Below are positions 23,985-34,770 of a stretch of 64,000 bases of DNA, piece by piece (the first letter of the stretch is position 1; the number at the start of each line of letters is the position of its first letter). Below the pieces are notes generated by a model. It did not search any database and was not told where the DNA came from. It saw only the letters and a program-made list of their open reading frames with translations. The stretch spans positions 8,680,001-8,744,000 of the forward strand of contig CM069871.1 of NCBI GenBank assembly GCA_036172665.1. Direction: 5' to 3'. The position numbers and the translations under genes are program-made. This stretch comes from Prosopocoilus inquinatus (taxonomy: Eukaryota > Arthropoda > Insecta > Coleoptera > Lucanidae).

Positions 23985-24122
23985 ATGTACTTTCCGGTGT
24001 GCGTGGACGATTGACGTAACTCTGTGTTCTTGAAGCTCTCGATGATTCACTTTTCTCTGTTGCCGGATTATTATTATTATATGCAAGGTTATGTATGGAC
24101 TGTATGGATCTTAGATAATTAT
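23985..24122. repeat. Dispersed direct repeat, copy 1
   Basis: TACTTTCCGGTGTGCGTGGA to ATGGATCTTAGATAATTATT. A second copy lies at 24988-25145. Confidence 0.65.
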
Positions 24123-24125
24123 TTA

Positions 24126-24281
24126 GAGGATATGAAACAAATAAAAAACTTTTTAAAAACGAGCTAAAAGAGTAATTTATTGACTTATTTGACGTTTCAT
24201 ATTTGCGAAACTTCAAGTAAGTAAATAAATTATTCTGTTAGCTCGTTTTTAAAAAGCTTTTTTATTTGTTTCATATCCTCT
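24126..24281. mobile_element. Foldback MITE, GAGGATATGAAACAAATAAA family
   Basis: The left arm GAGGATATGAAACAAATAAA with AACTTTTTAAAAACGAGCTA is mirrored at the right end. The centre contains GACGTTTCATATTTGCGAAA. A second copy, interrupted by other sequence, is at 26309-26595. Confidence 0.8.
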
Positions 24282-24724
24282 GCAACTCTCACGAGCAAGG
24301 ACTATCCAAAAAAAAAATTATTTAGATAATTATTTCTTCTGTTAAACTTTCCCCCTTCGGGGAAAAGATAAAGTCGTAGTAATTTGATAAGAGGCAGAAG
24401 GTGTGGAACAAAGAAGATGTTGTTTAGGAATACTGTGAGATAAATAATTGTCTTGTAAGGAAGATATTTGTGAGATTACGTTAAGGAAGTTTTGGAGCTT
24501 GTAAAAAAAATCGCCGGTTTAGTGCAGTAGGAACCGGTCGGCTCACCTAAATACTTTGGTTGCGAATATTTTCCAAGATTTTTTCATATTTGAGTTCTTC
24601 CTTCTTCCTCCGGGAAAAAAAAAATTCGTCCGAGCACCATGCCGTCGGAACTAATTTTTTCCATGATATGTTACTTGGTGGCACGTATCGAACACTATTA
24701 CGGACGACATGAGTTCACGTACTA

Positions 24725-24914
24725 CAGGGCCGTAGCTAGGGTAGTGCCAAGGGAGGCTGAACCTGCCCTGGAAAGTTTTAAACCTACCCTACGATGGCCC
24801 AACCAGACATGAAAATATTTTAAAAATTTGTAAAAGTATTGGAATAAAAACTTATAGAGCCTGCTCTATACTACGATAAACCTCCCCTAAGTATTTAGTC
24901 TGGCTACGGCCCTG
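24725..24914. mobile_element. 190-bp hAT-like MITE with perfect 8-bp target duplication
   Basis: It starts CAGGGCCGTAGCTAGGG and ends GTCTGGCTACGGCCCTG, inverted termini beginning CAGGG. The flanking ACGTACTA (24717-24724 and 24915-24922) is identical on both sides. It is non-coding. This is the cleanest transposon boundary in the left half of the window. Confidence 0.9.
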
Positions 24915-24987
24915 ACGTACTATTATCAGTATATCGATGAACTGATGCTATCGAAAAATCTATCGATATTTATATCTGAAGTTGACC

Positions 24988-25145
24988 TACTTTCCGGTGT
25001 GTGTGGGCGATTGACGTAACTCTGTGTTTTTTGAAGCTCTCGATGATTCATCTTTCTCTGTTACCGGATGATTATTTTTATGTAATCATGTCCAAGGTTA
25101 CCGATCAAGGTTTCTCTTTGCACTGTATGGATCTTAGATAATTAT
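24988..25145. repeat. Dispersed direct repeat, copy 2
   Basis: This is the second copy of 23985-24122, with a ~30-bp insertion near 25085-25115. Confidence 0.65.
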
Positions 25146-25149
25146 TTAA

Positions 25150-26308
25150 AATAAAAAAATTTTACGCAATTTTACATATTTGGCATAACTCTCCGAATAA
25201 TTTACAATATTTTAGCTTCAGTTATATTTTCTTACTGCTAAAGTTTTGTTAATCCTGATATTTTATACATTGTTACGGTAATTTTGGAACGGGGATATAG
25301 TTTAATTAAAATACTTATTACATATTGATATTATTGCATTAACTTACATGATTTTGGCAGTTATACTTCGGGGAGGTTTTAGTTTAAGGGTTTTATCACT
25401 ACCGTATGAGGTGTAACTTTTTAGAGACAGGAACATCTTTATCTTAATCTAATTCGCTAAGATCAAGGTACGAAATACTCCGCGGTTTTGCATTATACAA
25501 ATCTGCGTTTTGATTCGCACGGCCAAGGTTAGTTTTTGCACACGTCGCAAACGCATTGCATATTTTATTTACAAGTAATTTCGGAGTATAATTTCTATTC
25601 GCTACATTTTCTTACTGTTACAATAAAAATTTCTTCAGTTTCTCCTAGATTAAAAAAAAAAAAAAGAAACGGTGAAAACCCAAGAAAAATTTTTTTTCTT
25701 TTAAATCGTCACAGCTGCAAGAATTTACTTAAAAAATATAAATAAAGAAGAAATAAAGAATTCGCCTTTGCTTTGTGAAGTTAAAACCATCGGATTTATA
25801 ATAGTGCGGCCGCCATTTTTGCTCCAAATTCAGGCGGCAAATTCAAAACTAGAAAGTGCGGAATATTTATTTGTTTATTACATTTTGATGTTCAAATCGT
25901 TATAAATAACAACAGACATTACTATCGTTTTTCTTTAAAAAAAAAAAAAACAGTTTTTTTCTTCATCTTTAATTTTTTCAAATCGTTTTGTCTACCATAA
26001 ACATAATTAATTTACATGAAAAACTAAGAGAGGAAGAAAACTGTAAAACGGTAAGAATGAATGAAGAAAAACAAAAAAATACGTTCATTCGTTTTTATAG
26101 AAATGTTAAAACTTGTTGCTTTGTTGCTTTCTTTATTAAAGAAAAAACGTGCTCACTACGCTTTATTCTGCGAGAAACAAAAAACAACATTAGAAGAATA
26201 AATGAAAAAACGAAAAAAAAAAACAGTTCAATTTAATTGAAAAAAAAATATACTCTTATAATTAATTTTTGGGTAGTTCTTGCTTGTGAGAATTGCAGAG
26301 AAAGTGAC
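25150..26308. other. AT-rich non-coding stretch
   Basis: It is dominated by A- and T-runs. Lysine-rich ORFs (25536-25745, 25988-26236) are explained by composition. Confidence 0.4.
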
Positions 26309-26595
26309 ACATAAAAAAAGAACTTTTTGAAACGAGCTAAATAAATGTTAAAACGGGCCTGGCCGCATCAGTAATGATATTCTTGGTTACAAGTTATATC
26401 TTTGCTGATATTTTTTTTTTTACTTCTAACAATCTCTTCACAATTAATTTAAAAAAAATTAGTAGGCTAAATTGTTTATATTTTCCCTTATTCACTTTTG
26501 ATAAAGCAAATAATTTTATTTGCGAAACGTCAAGTAAGTCAATAAATTACTTTTTTAGCTCGTTTTAAAAAGTTTTTTTATTTGTTTCATATTCT
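26309..26595. mobile_element. Foldback MITE copy 2, with internal extra sequence
   Basis: AACTTTTTGAAACGAGCTAA on the left and TTAGCTCGTTTTAAAAAGTT then TTTTTATTTGTTTCAT on the right match the arms of 24126-24281. GCGAAACGTCAAGTAAGT is shared near the right arm. Confidence 0.7.
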
Positions 26596-27119
26596 CTATA
26601 CTCTTATAAGATTAGATCGATATTTTGGGGGCCTCTCAGCACCCCTGGGGAAAATAAAGCAGTTTTCTTATCACTGCAACAATTCCCATGATCAGTCATA
26701 AAGAGACTATCAAGTTTCAACCCCCAAACTCATCTCGCAACTTAAGGCTGCGGTAAGTGAACGGCCGAAGTGGTCAGACCAAATCACGTGATCACTTTTC
26801 CCAATTGCTGATTGGTCAGAGGGTTTAGTCGGACCGTTGACTTGGCGATTCTGTGCAATTTGACCGCTCACTTAATTCGCCCTAAAACAATTAATTCCTC
26901 GCCCTCCTCTTGTCAATTGGCGCCTTTTGTACGATCAAAAAATGATTTCTCAAATCTGCAGATCAGTTGAATTTAATTGAAAAAAATTAAACTATATTAT
27001 TCCAAGAATTATTGTTTTCGAAAATTGAAAAACGACCGATGTTTCGGTCTCCTCTCGCCCCCCCGATTGAAATAAGTCGATTTCTTTATCGTCTGTAAAT
27101 TTCACGCTTTTATATGAAT

Positions 27120-27420
27120 GTATTTAAAGATTTGGTATTTTTATTTGAAACATTTTCACGAATCTGAAAACAAAAGAGACTAAAAACCAAAAAGAGAAAG
27201 TGAGAAAGAGCGAACCAATTTCGACAATTCTAAAAATATAGGTAGACGACATTCGGAGATCGTGGAAAATGAAGTAGAAATCGATTTCTGGCGTCCTTTT
27301 CAAAAACCCAACCAGGCGCTACTAACAAAGAAAATCGAAGTTCAACTTTGCGCGCGACTGCTGAAAGAATCGGAGAATGAAAAGTGGGCAGTTGAGGTCA
27401 AGGTCATACTCATCATACAT
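27120..27420 (-). repeat. Dispersed repeat, reverse copy
   Basis: Its reverse complement matches 33100-33360 (ACTAAAAGAATT, GTTGGTTCACTC and GCGCTACTAAC landmarks). It belongs to the family also seen at 32990-33830 and 40340-40880. Confidence 0.5.
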
Positions 27421-27429
27421 TTGGGTTAA

Positions 27430-28140
27430 TGTTAATAATTCAAACCAAATTGACCTGACTCATTAATTATTGATGATTTACTCGTCCTCTGCGATAACCA
27501 CAAGAAAGTTCGTGCGTTACGAAATAACCAGTTCCTCATGGTGGTAATCGAGGACGCGCCCAACGAACGCATTGTCTCCGAGAGTCCGCCGGAGGCCTGT
27601 ACAAACACCACCACCACCAGCACCGCCGCCACCGCAGATCTCTTTCCACGAACTAATAAAAACCTGAACGCAAAAGTTTAATATTGCGAAATGAAATAAC
27701 GCTTGCATGAGCACGATGCGCCGAACCGCCACGTTTCCAATGATGACGGTTGAGGGCGCCCGATTAAATCGTTGTTTGCTAATAGATGGCGTGTCAAAGA
27801 AGCGAGCGCGGTAGCGAGCGCGTGCGAGCAACGAAAACGAGGGGGATCCACCGCAATAACGTATTTATTTGTTATTATTTATTTAATGCGCGGTTGACAA
27901 CATCAAAAGGAATATGTAACGCGAGGAAACAAAAAAAAAAGAAGCTAACGCAATAAATCCTTTTTGGCTAGACAATATTAGTTCTGGAGAAGATGTGAGA
28001 AGCGGATAACGTTCGTCGGAAAGAAGGGAGCGGCTTTTTAAAGTGATAAAAGAATTGGATGGCCAGAAGAGGTTATTAATAGCCCTCCAGTTCGAAAGAG
28101 AAACGGACTGATAACGCACGCTTTCACAAATCAATCGTAT
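27430..28140. other. Low-repeat CpG-containing island
   Basis: It contains CACCACCACCACCAGCACCG near 27607 and GCGAGCGCGGTAGCGAGCGC near 27801. The - strand frame 27517-27831 stays open but is not recognisable and lacks convincing splice context. It might be regulatory. Confidence 0.3.
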
Positions 28141-28289
28141 CTTGCGTTTGGAATTATTTAATAATAGTCTTGAGTTGAGGTCACATTTCGACTAACAATA
28201 AGTCATAAATCCATTCACTTAACTTTTTCTAATACGAAGCGAGATAGGATTAAAAATATTATTAAAAGAAATGATTTTTTTTTTGTCAG

Positions 28290-28545
28290 CTGGAAATAGA
28301 TATTGCTACAAAGCCTGCAAATGTGTTCGAAACGCAAAAGTGCTAGAGCGCAACTGTCCCGGCATGTTTTTTTTTTTTTTAAGTAAATCATGCTATGATT
28401 AATTCTTTTTTTTTTCTTGACGACGCGACTATTTTGTGACCTAACATTTCCTTTGTAATCCGGAGTTACAGTTTCCGAAATAGATACTTACCTACTACAA
28501 AATCCGCAAGAGTGTTGAAGACGCAAAAATGCGAAAGCGTATCCG
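28290..28545. repeat. ~150-bp degenerate repeat units (GAGAGCGC..TGTCCCGACATG family)
   Basis: Units carry AATCCGCAA, GCGAAAGCG and TGTCCCGGCATG. More units follow at 32880-33010 and 34555-34770. The series is interrupted by the element at 28553-32878. Confidence 0.55.
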
Positions 28546-28976
28546 TCCGGACAGGGGCGGATTTAGGCATGCTCCTTATGGGATGCAGCCCAGAGCCCTG
28601 TTCAATCAAAGGGGGCCCTTCGCGGTTAAAAAAAAATAACTTATGACTCCTAGAATGTTTTATTTATAATGAAAACATTTGATTTTGAATTTGGCTTCAG
28701 AAATAAAAAATATATTCTTCTTCGCATAGTTTGAGTTGCGCGGTTTGATTTTTCGTGTGACTTTTATAGACCTAATCACATTTTTTAATGATAGTGATGA
28801 TCAGGTAGGGTCGAATGACTTTTAATAAGTATAACATTTTTTCTTTGTTTTGCTTTCATTCTTGATCGGAGAATTTGTTGTTTCGTTCTCTTGTTTGTTC
28901 GTGTTTGTTATAATTAAAAGTAAAACCTAATACATTTTACTTTTTACTTGTTTGATGTTTGTTACAAAACATTTTT

Positions 28977-29470
28977 AAAAAAGATTTTGTTACAAATCGT
29001 TTTTGATTGCAGTGAAAACCTTGAGCAGCCTCTGTACAGATGTACATCGCAATTGCGAATAAATTGGACAAGACGTGTTGGTTTGCAGTGGGAATGTTGA
29101 GCTACGTCTCTGCTGATGAAGCCCCAAACAGGGCTGAAACAGCTATACAGAGGCTGCTCGAGGTTTTCACTGCAAACAAAAACGATTTGCAACAATTTTT
29201 TTTTTAAACTTTCGTTATGCTTTGACAGCAAGCATGGCCGCCTTGCATGCGGGACTTATTAGGAGCAAATCCGCTTCAGTTTGTTTATCCTACTACAATG
29301 TCAGGTCAAAAAGCGATCGTAGGATGTCGCTGTTTTATCTGTAAAACATTTTTTCATTATAACTGTGTATAAATGTTTATACAGGGTGTTTTCGGACGTG
29401 AAGCCGAAACCTTGACTTTGATGCGATTAAACCCTTTTGACTGCACAAATCAAAATTTAATCTTCCATTA
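28977..29470 (+). repeat. Ribozyme-bearing dispersed repeat, copy 1
   Basis: It runs from GTTACAAATCGTTTTTGATT to TTAATCTTCCATTACAA. It contains an inverted arm pair (GAGCAGCCTCTGTACAGA at 29023 against ACAGAGGCTGCTCGAGG at 29146) around the hammerhead-like core, then AAGCGATCGTAGGATGTCGC and TATACAGGGTGTTTTCGGAC. Copy 2 is 30470-30965, 1,481 bp downstream. Confidence 0.75.
29107..29153 (+). ncRNA. Hammerhead ribozyme-like core, decayed, family 2
   Basis: The order is TCTCTG, CTGATGA, AGCCC-CAAACA-GGGCT, GAAA, CAGCT, ATA, CAGAGG. Stem I (TCTCTG with CAGAGG) pairs over six positions, with one U-G pair. Stem II pairs over five. The catalytic boxes CUGAUGA and GAAA are intact. The minimal stem III is damaged: position 16.2 is A instead of G. 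The opposite arm of the same repeat reads CTGTACAGAGG, giving an ancestral GUA cleavage triplet and a good C-G pair. Confidence 0.65.
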
Positions 29471-29479
29471 CAAAGAGAG

Positions 29480-30200
29480 GACGTAGAATAAAATTCATTT
29501 ATAAAGAAAATACTAAAGTAAACAATTTACATGGTTGTGACAGGAGGAGGTTCTTATCTAAAAGGCTAAAAGTCATAATAAAAATTTGACAGGAAGAAAA
29601 ACGAGAAATTAAATTGCAAATAGCGTAACAGACGAAGGAAAAATGTGGATAAGGCGAGTGGTAAAAGATAATCAACGATTCTCCTGCTAAAAAAAAATAA
29701 AACGATTTAACAAAAACTAACGAAAAATTAAGAATGCAAGAACAACGAAAATACAGTAAAAAAGCTACAATGGTGTACGAAAGAAAGATGATTAAAAATA
29801 CAAAGAAAGATCAGCGAACTGCTTGAAAATTATTTAAAATAAAATGCCAAGAGAGAGACTGAAACTAAAACTGACTAACAAAAAACAACAATTTTCCGGG
29901 AAAATGTAAAAAACTGAAACAAAAGAGGACAAACAAACAATGTGGAAACATGAAGCTTACGGTGAACAAAAAACAAAAGAAAATCAACGGTTTTCCAGCG
30001 AAATGTGAAAATAATTTAAAAAAAAAGCAGTAATATGTACGAAAGAAAAAACTGTGTGGAGCATAAAACTTGCAAGATAATTCGACGAAAGAGAACAAAT
30101 AATAAAAATAAATACAAAAATTCAGTAGAAAGAAAATGTCATAATACAAAAGCACAAAAGCAACAAATTAAAATCGATCAAGAAAAAACTGTCATGTTTT
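29480..30200 (+). repeat. A-rich low-complexity block
   Basis: The + strand is purine/A-rich, with AAACAAAAGA-type words, resembling the 1-1740 family. No credible coding frame was found on either strand. Confidence 0.5.
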
Positions 30201-30469
30201 TTTTTTTTTTGGTGCATTCATGTATAGTGCGAGTACGTAAAACTTAAATTCATTATTTTCTGTTCGTTTGATGTAGTAGAATTGATTGCAGACAGAGAAA
30301 TCGAGTACCTATACCGAAAATATCAACAATACCAAGGTCGCAAAATGTTACAAATTTTTTTGAATATGTAAACCAGTCTTTTTCGAATTCTATAAGTCTT
30401 ATTTTGGTAACTTTACACAAATACGTTCCAATTTTTGACTGCGGTAGTCGTCAGATGTTTTTCTCATTG

Positions 30470-30965
30470 TTTGTAGGAGTTTTGATTTTGTGCAAATGGT
30501 TTTGATTGCAGTAAAAACCTCGAGCAGCCTCTGTACAGAGAGACGTAGTTCGACAATCCCACTGCATGGGAATGTCGAGCTACGTCTCTGCTGAAGAAGC
30601 CCCAAGCAGGGCTGAAACAGCTGAACAGAGGCTGCTCGAGGTTTTCACTGCAATCAAAAACGATTTGCAACAAATTTTTTTTTTTAAACTTTCGTTATGC
30701 TTTGGCAGCAAGCATGGCCGCCTTGCGTGGGGGACTTATTAGGAGCAAATCCGTCAATCAATTTGTTCATCTTACTACAATGTCAGGTCAAAAAGCGATC
30801 GTAGGATGTCGCTGTTTTATCTGTAAAACATTTTTTCAATATAACTCTGTATAAATGTTTATACAGGGTGTTTTTGGACGTGGAGCTGAAACCTTGACTT
30901 TTATGCGATTAAACCCTTTTGACCGCACAAATCAAAATTTAATCTTCCATTACAAGGCCATTAAA
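30470..30965 (+). repeat. Ribozyme-bearing dispersed repeat, copy 2
   Basis: This is the same unit as 28977-29470, with left arm CTCGAGCAGCCTCTGTACAG at 30520 and right arm ACAGAGGCTGCTCGAGG at 30625. Confidence 0.75.
30585..30631 (+). ncRNA. Hammerhead ribozyme-like core, probably inactive, family 2
   Basis: TCTCTG, CTGAAGA (allowed CUGANGA form), AGCCC-CAAGCA-GGGCT, GAAA, CAGCT, GAA, CAGAGG. Stems I and II are fully paired. The cleavage triplet reads GAA instead of NUH, so U16.1 is lost and cleavage is not expected. Confidence 0.6.
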
Positions 30966-31596
30966 ATATATTTAATAATCTAGCAGACGTTTATGGAGCT
31001 ATAGAAATGTCAAATCTGTCAATTCCTGGTCCTTTTCAAACGTCATGTCATGACTTTTCGTATCTACTAAAACAATATCGATTCATAAAACAGTTTGTCG
31101 TCTTTTCTGATCTTTTTAATGTGTATTTTGTGTCTGTGTTATACCGCGGTCTCGGCAACACGGTGAACAAGACATTTTTTTTTTAAATAAATTACTGATA
31201 TTAAAAACAATATGAAATAATAATATTTTAGAAACACCCGTCATTGTGGTTTTAATTACTAAATTTGAAACAAAGAATTTATGTCCCAGCTAAGGGAAAA
31301 ACGTCACATTTGTCAAAATTCTAAATCCAAAACCAATAGTGCGTACCAATTTCTTTGTAATTTAGGAAACTATTTTTCTTTTCAAAGTGAACACAAATAA
31401 AAGAAAAATTAACGCGCACCTTTTAGATTTGTTTCATATTATATCGGACTTTTTTCAGCCACACTTCCAAAAACAACCAGTGCATTAACTAAAATTTAAA
31501 AAAAGATGATTTCTCATATTTAAAAAAGAGAGTAAAAAGAGTTTCGACAAATTGACGCAGTTTTTGCTCGGTCGCGCGGAATCCGAAGCTGCTTCC

Positions 31597-31612
31597 GGGG
31601 GGGGGGGGGGGC
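31597..31612 (+). repeat. Long G homopolymer
   Basis: TTCC is followed by about 16 G residues, then CTCCCTCCCCCTCCACCCCC. It could form a G-quadruplex or intramolecular triplex; it could also be inflated by sequencing error. Confidence 0.8.
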
Positions 31613-32389
31613 TCCCTCCCCCTCCACCCCCACACTCCGCCTTAGTATTAGATCCGACGAGAACGGAAAGGTTTTAAAATTATCGGAAATTTTTTATCAG
31701 TCGCCAATTTTATATCAAAGCGACGCGTGGTTAAGGATCATTATCACCTATCGTTACATTTTGCAGGTGCAGCTCATTAAAGTCGCTCGTTAATATTAGT
31801 GTTTGCTTTAATTTTTTTTTACTCATCGCATTATGAGGATGCCTGAGATAGAATAAATGTTAATTAACAAGCACACAGAAAGTGAAATTATGGGCAATTT
31901 CTAGTAAAAGTTAAGAGACCAACGCGTGGTTTGGCTATCACTTATCGTTATACGGTGTGTCCCCCCGGATTGACTCCGCGATAGGTATAATACACCAAAA
32001 AAATTTTACAATTCGGGTCTGCTTAGCGCGAAATAAATATGTGGCAAATTTGAGTTTCTTTTCAAGGAAGCGGACTTAACACAAGAAGAAATAAAATCTG
32101 TGTAGGTAAAGCAGCCTTCCTTTTGAATTTAGTGAGATATGCCAAATTCCAACATTCAGAAGAAAAAATTGAATTACGGAAAATTATTAATCACATATAA
32201 ATAATATTTCAGTAAAGTTGTAAAGTATTAACGCCACTAATTTATATTTATCACTACGATTGTAACATGACCTTGTAGATTCGAAAAGACAATAAAGGGT
32301 ATTATTATTACCTACATATTGACCAAAATTATTCAAATAATAGTCCACCCCTGTTAGCACTAAGATTAGACCAATTGATAAAAAAGTCG

Positions 32390-32790
32390 GAAAAATTAAG
32401 AAAATGTAAATAAGAAAGAGAAACAAAAGACGATCGAATTAAATTTCTAAATGAAATGAAAAGAGGAACAGAAATAAAGAAGAAACAAAAACAAATTTCA
32501 GAAACAAAAGCGATCGCTTAAACTTAAACAACAAAAGATCAGTCAAAATAAAGACAAAACCTAACCCTGAAATGGACAAGGGCAAATTGAAAAAAAAAAT
32601 CGGAAAATTTTTAAAAATTAAAAATGAAATAGCGAAAACAAAAGACAATAGAATGATCTTGCTGAAGAATGAAAGAATGTTTTTTTTGCGCACGCAAAAA
32701 ATTAATGAATTTCGGAAACAAAAGACCATCGCTTTGATTAAAAAGAAAGCTCAAACCCAATCAAATTAAAAATGAGTCGTCTCAAACCCA
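32390..32790 (+). repeat. A-rich block with AAAAGACGATCG motifs
   Basis: AAAAGACGATCG (32425), AAAAGCGATCGC (32507), AAAAGACAATAG (32640) and AAAAGACCATCG (32720) recur at irregular spacing. This is the same family as 1-1740. Confidence 0.55.
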
Positions 32791-32989
32791 AAACCCAAAC
32801 TTGGGTTAATTTATGTTTCTTGGGTAGGCCCCCAAACTGTGGTAGCCCTGGGCCCCAAAAGTTAACCGTCCGCCCCCATGTTCAGACATCTTTTCCTTTT
32901 TAAATTGTTGTTGTCTTTGTTTGTTACTTTCAATTTTTTATTTTACTTTTTGGACGATTCGACTATTTTGTGAGTTATAATTCCTGAAA

Positions 32990-33830
32990 TAGATACTTTT
33001 GTAAAGTGCAGACGGGGATGGAAAAGGGGTAACAAATGAAAGCAAGGAAGGGAAATATTTTTTCGTGCTTCAATCCTAACTAGAAAACCATATAACTACG
33101 TACTTTTCATCCCCTTTTTGTCTCTCTCCAATTCTTTTAGTAGTCCGCACAAAGCTGAATGTCGATTTTCTTTGTTAGTAGCGTTCTGGTTTAGGCCAGA
33201 AAAAAAGCCGGAAACCTTTTTTATACTTCGTTTCCACGGATTACTCGAACGAATGGCGATGGCATCTATTTACATTTTCAGAATTGTCGAAGTTGGTTCA
33301 CTCATTATTTCTTTCTCTGTTTAGCTAATCGTCCTTCGTTATTTTAAAAGTTTAGATCTTTAAATCTTCAAATAAAGATATATTCAGAAATAAGAAAAAA
33401 ATTATACGACAGTAGGATTTTTAGACTGAAAATGCCATCATCTTAAAATTACTCAGAATTTATTAATTAATTCAAAATAAAATTAAAAACTAGTATATGA
33501 AAAGGGACGACCGATAAATAACTAAAACCCGATTTCATAATCAAACTGAAGGATACTTTAAAATTAAAGTCACAGTCATATGTCAAAAAATGCAGAAACG
33601 TGGTTATTTTTACACATCAGAATGTGAGTTTTATTTTTTAATTCATTTATGAAATCGGGCCTAAGTCCTCATTAGGTGCAGTGATTTTATATTTATATTT
33701 TATTCAAAATTTTGACTGATAGATGAAAGATTTTGAATTTGGAAGAATTTCTCGACTAATAAAATTAAGACGCGGTGTTAAGCAAACAAAATCACTTTCC
33801 GGATTGGCTCTCTTGTGGTATTGTCGCGTT
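32990..33830 (+). repeat. Dispersed repeat copy
   Basis: It shares TGCAGACG, CATCCCCTTTTTGTCTC, TAAAATTAAGACGCGGTGTT and AAGCAAACAAA with 40340-40880, and its left part, reversed, with 27120-27420. It is interrupted by the MITE at 33528-33660. Confidence 0.55.
33528..33660. mobile_element. MITE, CCCGATTTCATAATCRAA family, copy 1
   Basis: The left end is CCCGATTTCATAATCAAACT, the right end ATTTATGAAATCGGGC, with CTTTAAAATTAAAGTCAC near the left arm. It pairs with the copy at 33969-34110. Confidence 0.7.
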
Positions 33831-33968
33831 ACGAAAAACAACGGGGTTTACTTAATAATTTAATTTCGCCCAATAAATAATATATATAATAATAAATGTA
33901 TGTATACTTAGTTTCGCATAATAATATACGTAAGTCTGCTTTTAAGAAATTTAATTAGTCAAGTAGTG

Positions 33969-34110
33969 ACTAGTTTCATAATCGAAGTAAAGGAGACTTT
34001 AAAATAAAAGTCACATTCCGATATGTAAATAACTATGGTTTCGAATTTGTTTTGACATCTGACAGTGACTTTAATTTTAAAGTCTTTTTTAGTTCGATTA
34101 TGAAACCGGG
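33969..34110. mobile_element. MITE, same family, copy 2
   Basis: TAGTTTCATAATCGAAGTAA on the left and TTCGATTATGAAACCGGG on the right, with mirrored CTTTAAAATAAAAGTCAC and GTGACTTTAATTTTAAAG inside. Confidence 0.75.
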
Positions 34111-34349
34111 AAAGTTAGCAATGGTGCCGACTTACTTTCAAACAGGGTGTACAATTAGAATTTTACAAACAAAAAATTCGAGATTACAAAAATAAAGAAA
34201 TAAATACCAATGAAAATATAGCAATAGAAAAAAATGCATTGTATTTAATTTAATTAAATTTTTTTGTGTAATACGATCTCATGTCTTGGTATACTTTAAG
34301 CTGCTGAAAGCTTATGCTTTCGTTATAGTGTTTTTTTTTTTTTTTTAAT

Positions 34350-34421
34350 TTGGCATTCAGTGGACTGTAACTAGCGCGCCGCGCGGTCCAAACAAAAGCA
34401 TTCACAGCTCTGGACGCTAGA
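34350..34421. mobile_element. Small inverted-repeat element, copy 3 of the TGGCGTCCAG family
   Basis: TTGGCATTCAGTGGACTG..GCATTCACAGCTCTGGACGC is the reversed arrangement of the elements at 1703 and 1853. Confidence 0.55.
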
Positions 34422-34554
34422 TTTAAAAAAAAGAAACACCCCCTTTACGTAGTTCACTTATTGTTTTACTTATTAATTAAATTTTAATTTATAATTTATC
34501 TTAATTAAATGGAATATACTAAAAAAAAGGATAATAATTTGGATTGTTAAACTT

Positions 34555-34770
34555 CCACAAAACTGCCACTGCAAATTGAAGATGCAAGAATGCGAGAGCG
34601 CGACTGTCCCGACATGTTTTCTGTTAAATAGTTGTTGTTACTTTTCATTTTTTTTTACGGAACGTTTATTTTGCAATTCCTAATATAGATAATATACCTC
34701 TCCAAAATCCGCAAATGTGCTGAATTGTGTGCAAAAAAAAGAAGATGCGAGAGCGCGTCTGTCCCGATAC
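34555..34770. repeat. Two more ~150-bp repeat units
   Basis: ATGCGAGAGCGCGACTGTCC at 34588 and ATGCGAGAGCGCGTCTGTCC at 34745 belong to the series begun at 28290. Confidence 0.55.

Larger units (their letters stand above)
28553..32878. mobile_element. Composite ~4.3-kb hAT-like insertion
   Basis: It begins GGGGCGGATTTAGG (preceded by CA) and ends CCGTCCGCCCCCATG, inverted GGGGCGGA/TCCGCCCC termini. It splits a repeat unit that reads intact elsewhere (TGTCCCGACATG at 34610): TCCGGACA lies on the left and TTCAGACATCTTTTCC on the right, a 6/8 flank match. The inside has two ~490-bp direct repeats with ribozyme-like cores, A-rich blocks and a G15 run, but no transposase. Confidence 0.5.

Noticed and set aside
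25988..26236. 82-codon lysine-rich ORF
   Set aside because: It arises from A-rich sequence, and the codon content follows base composition.
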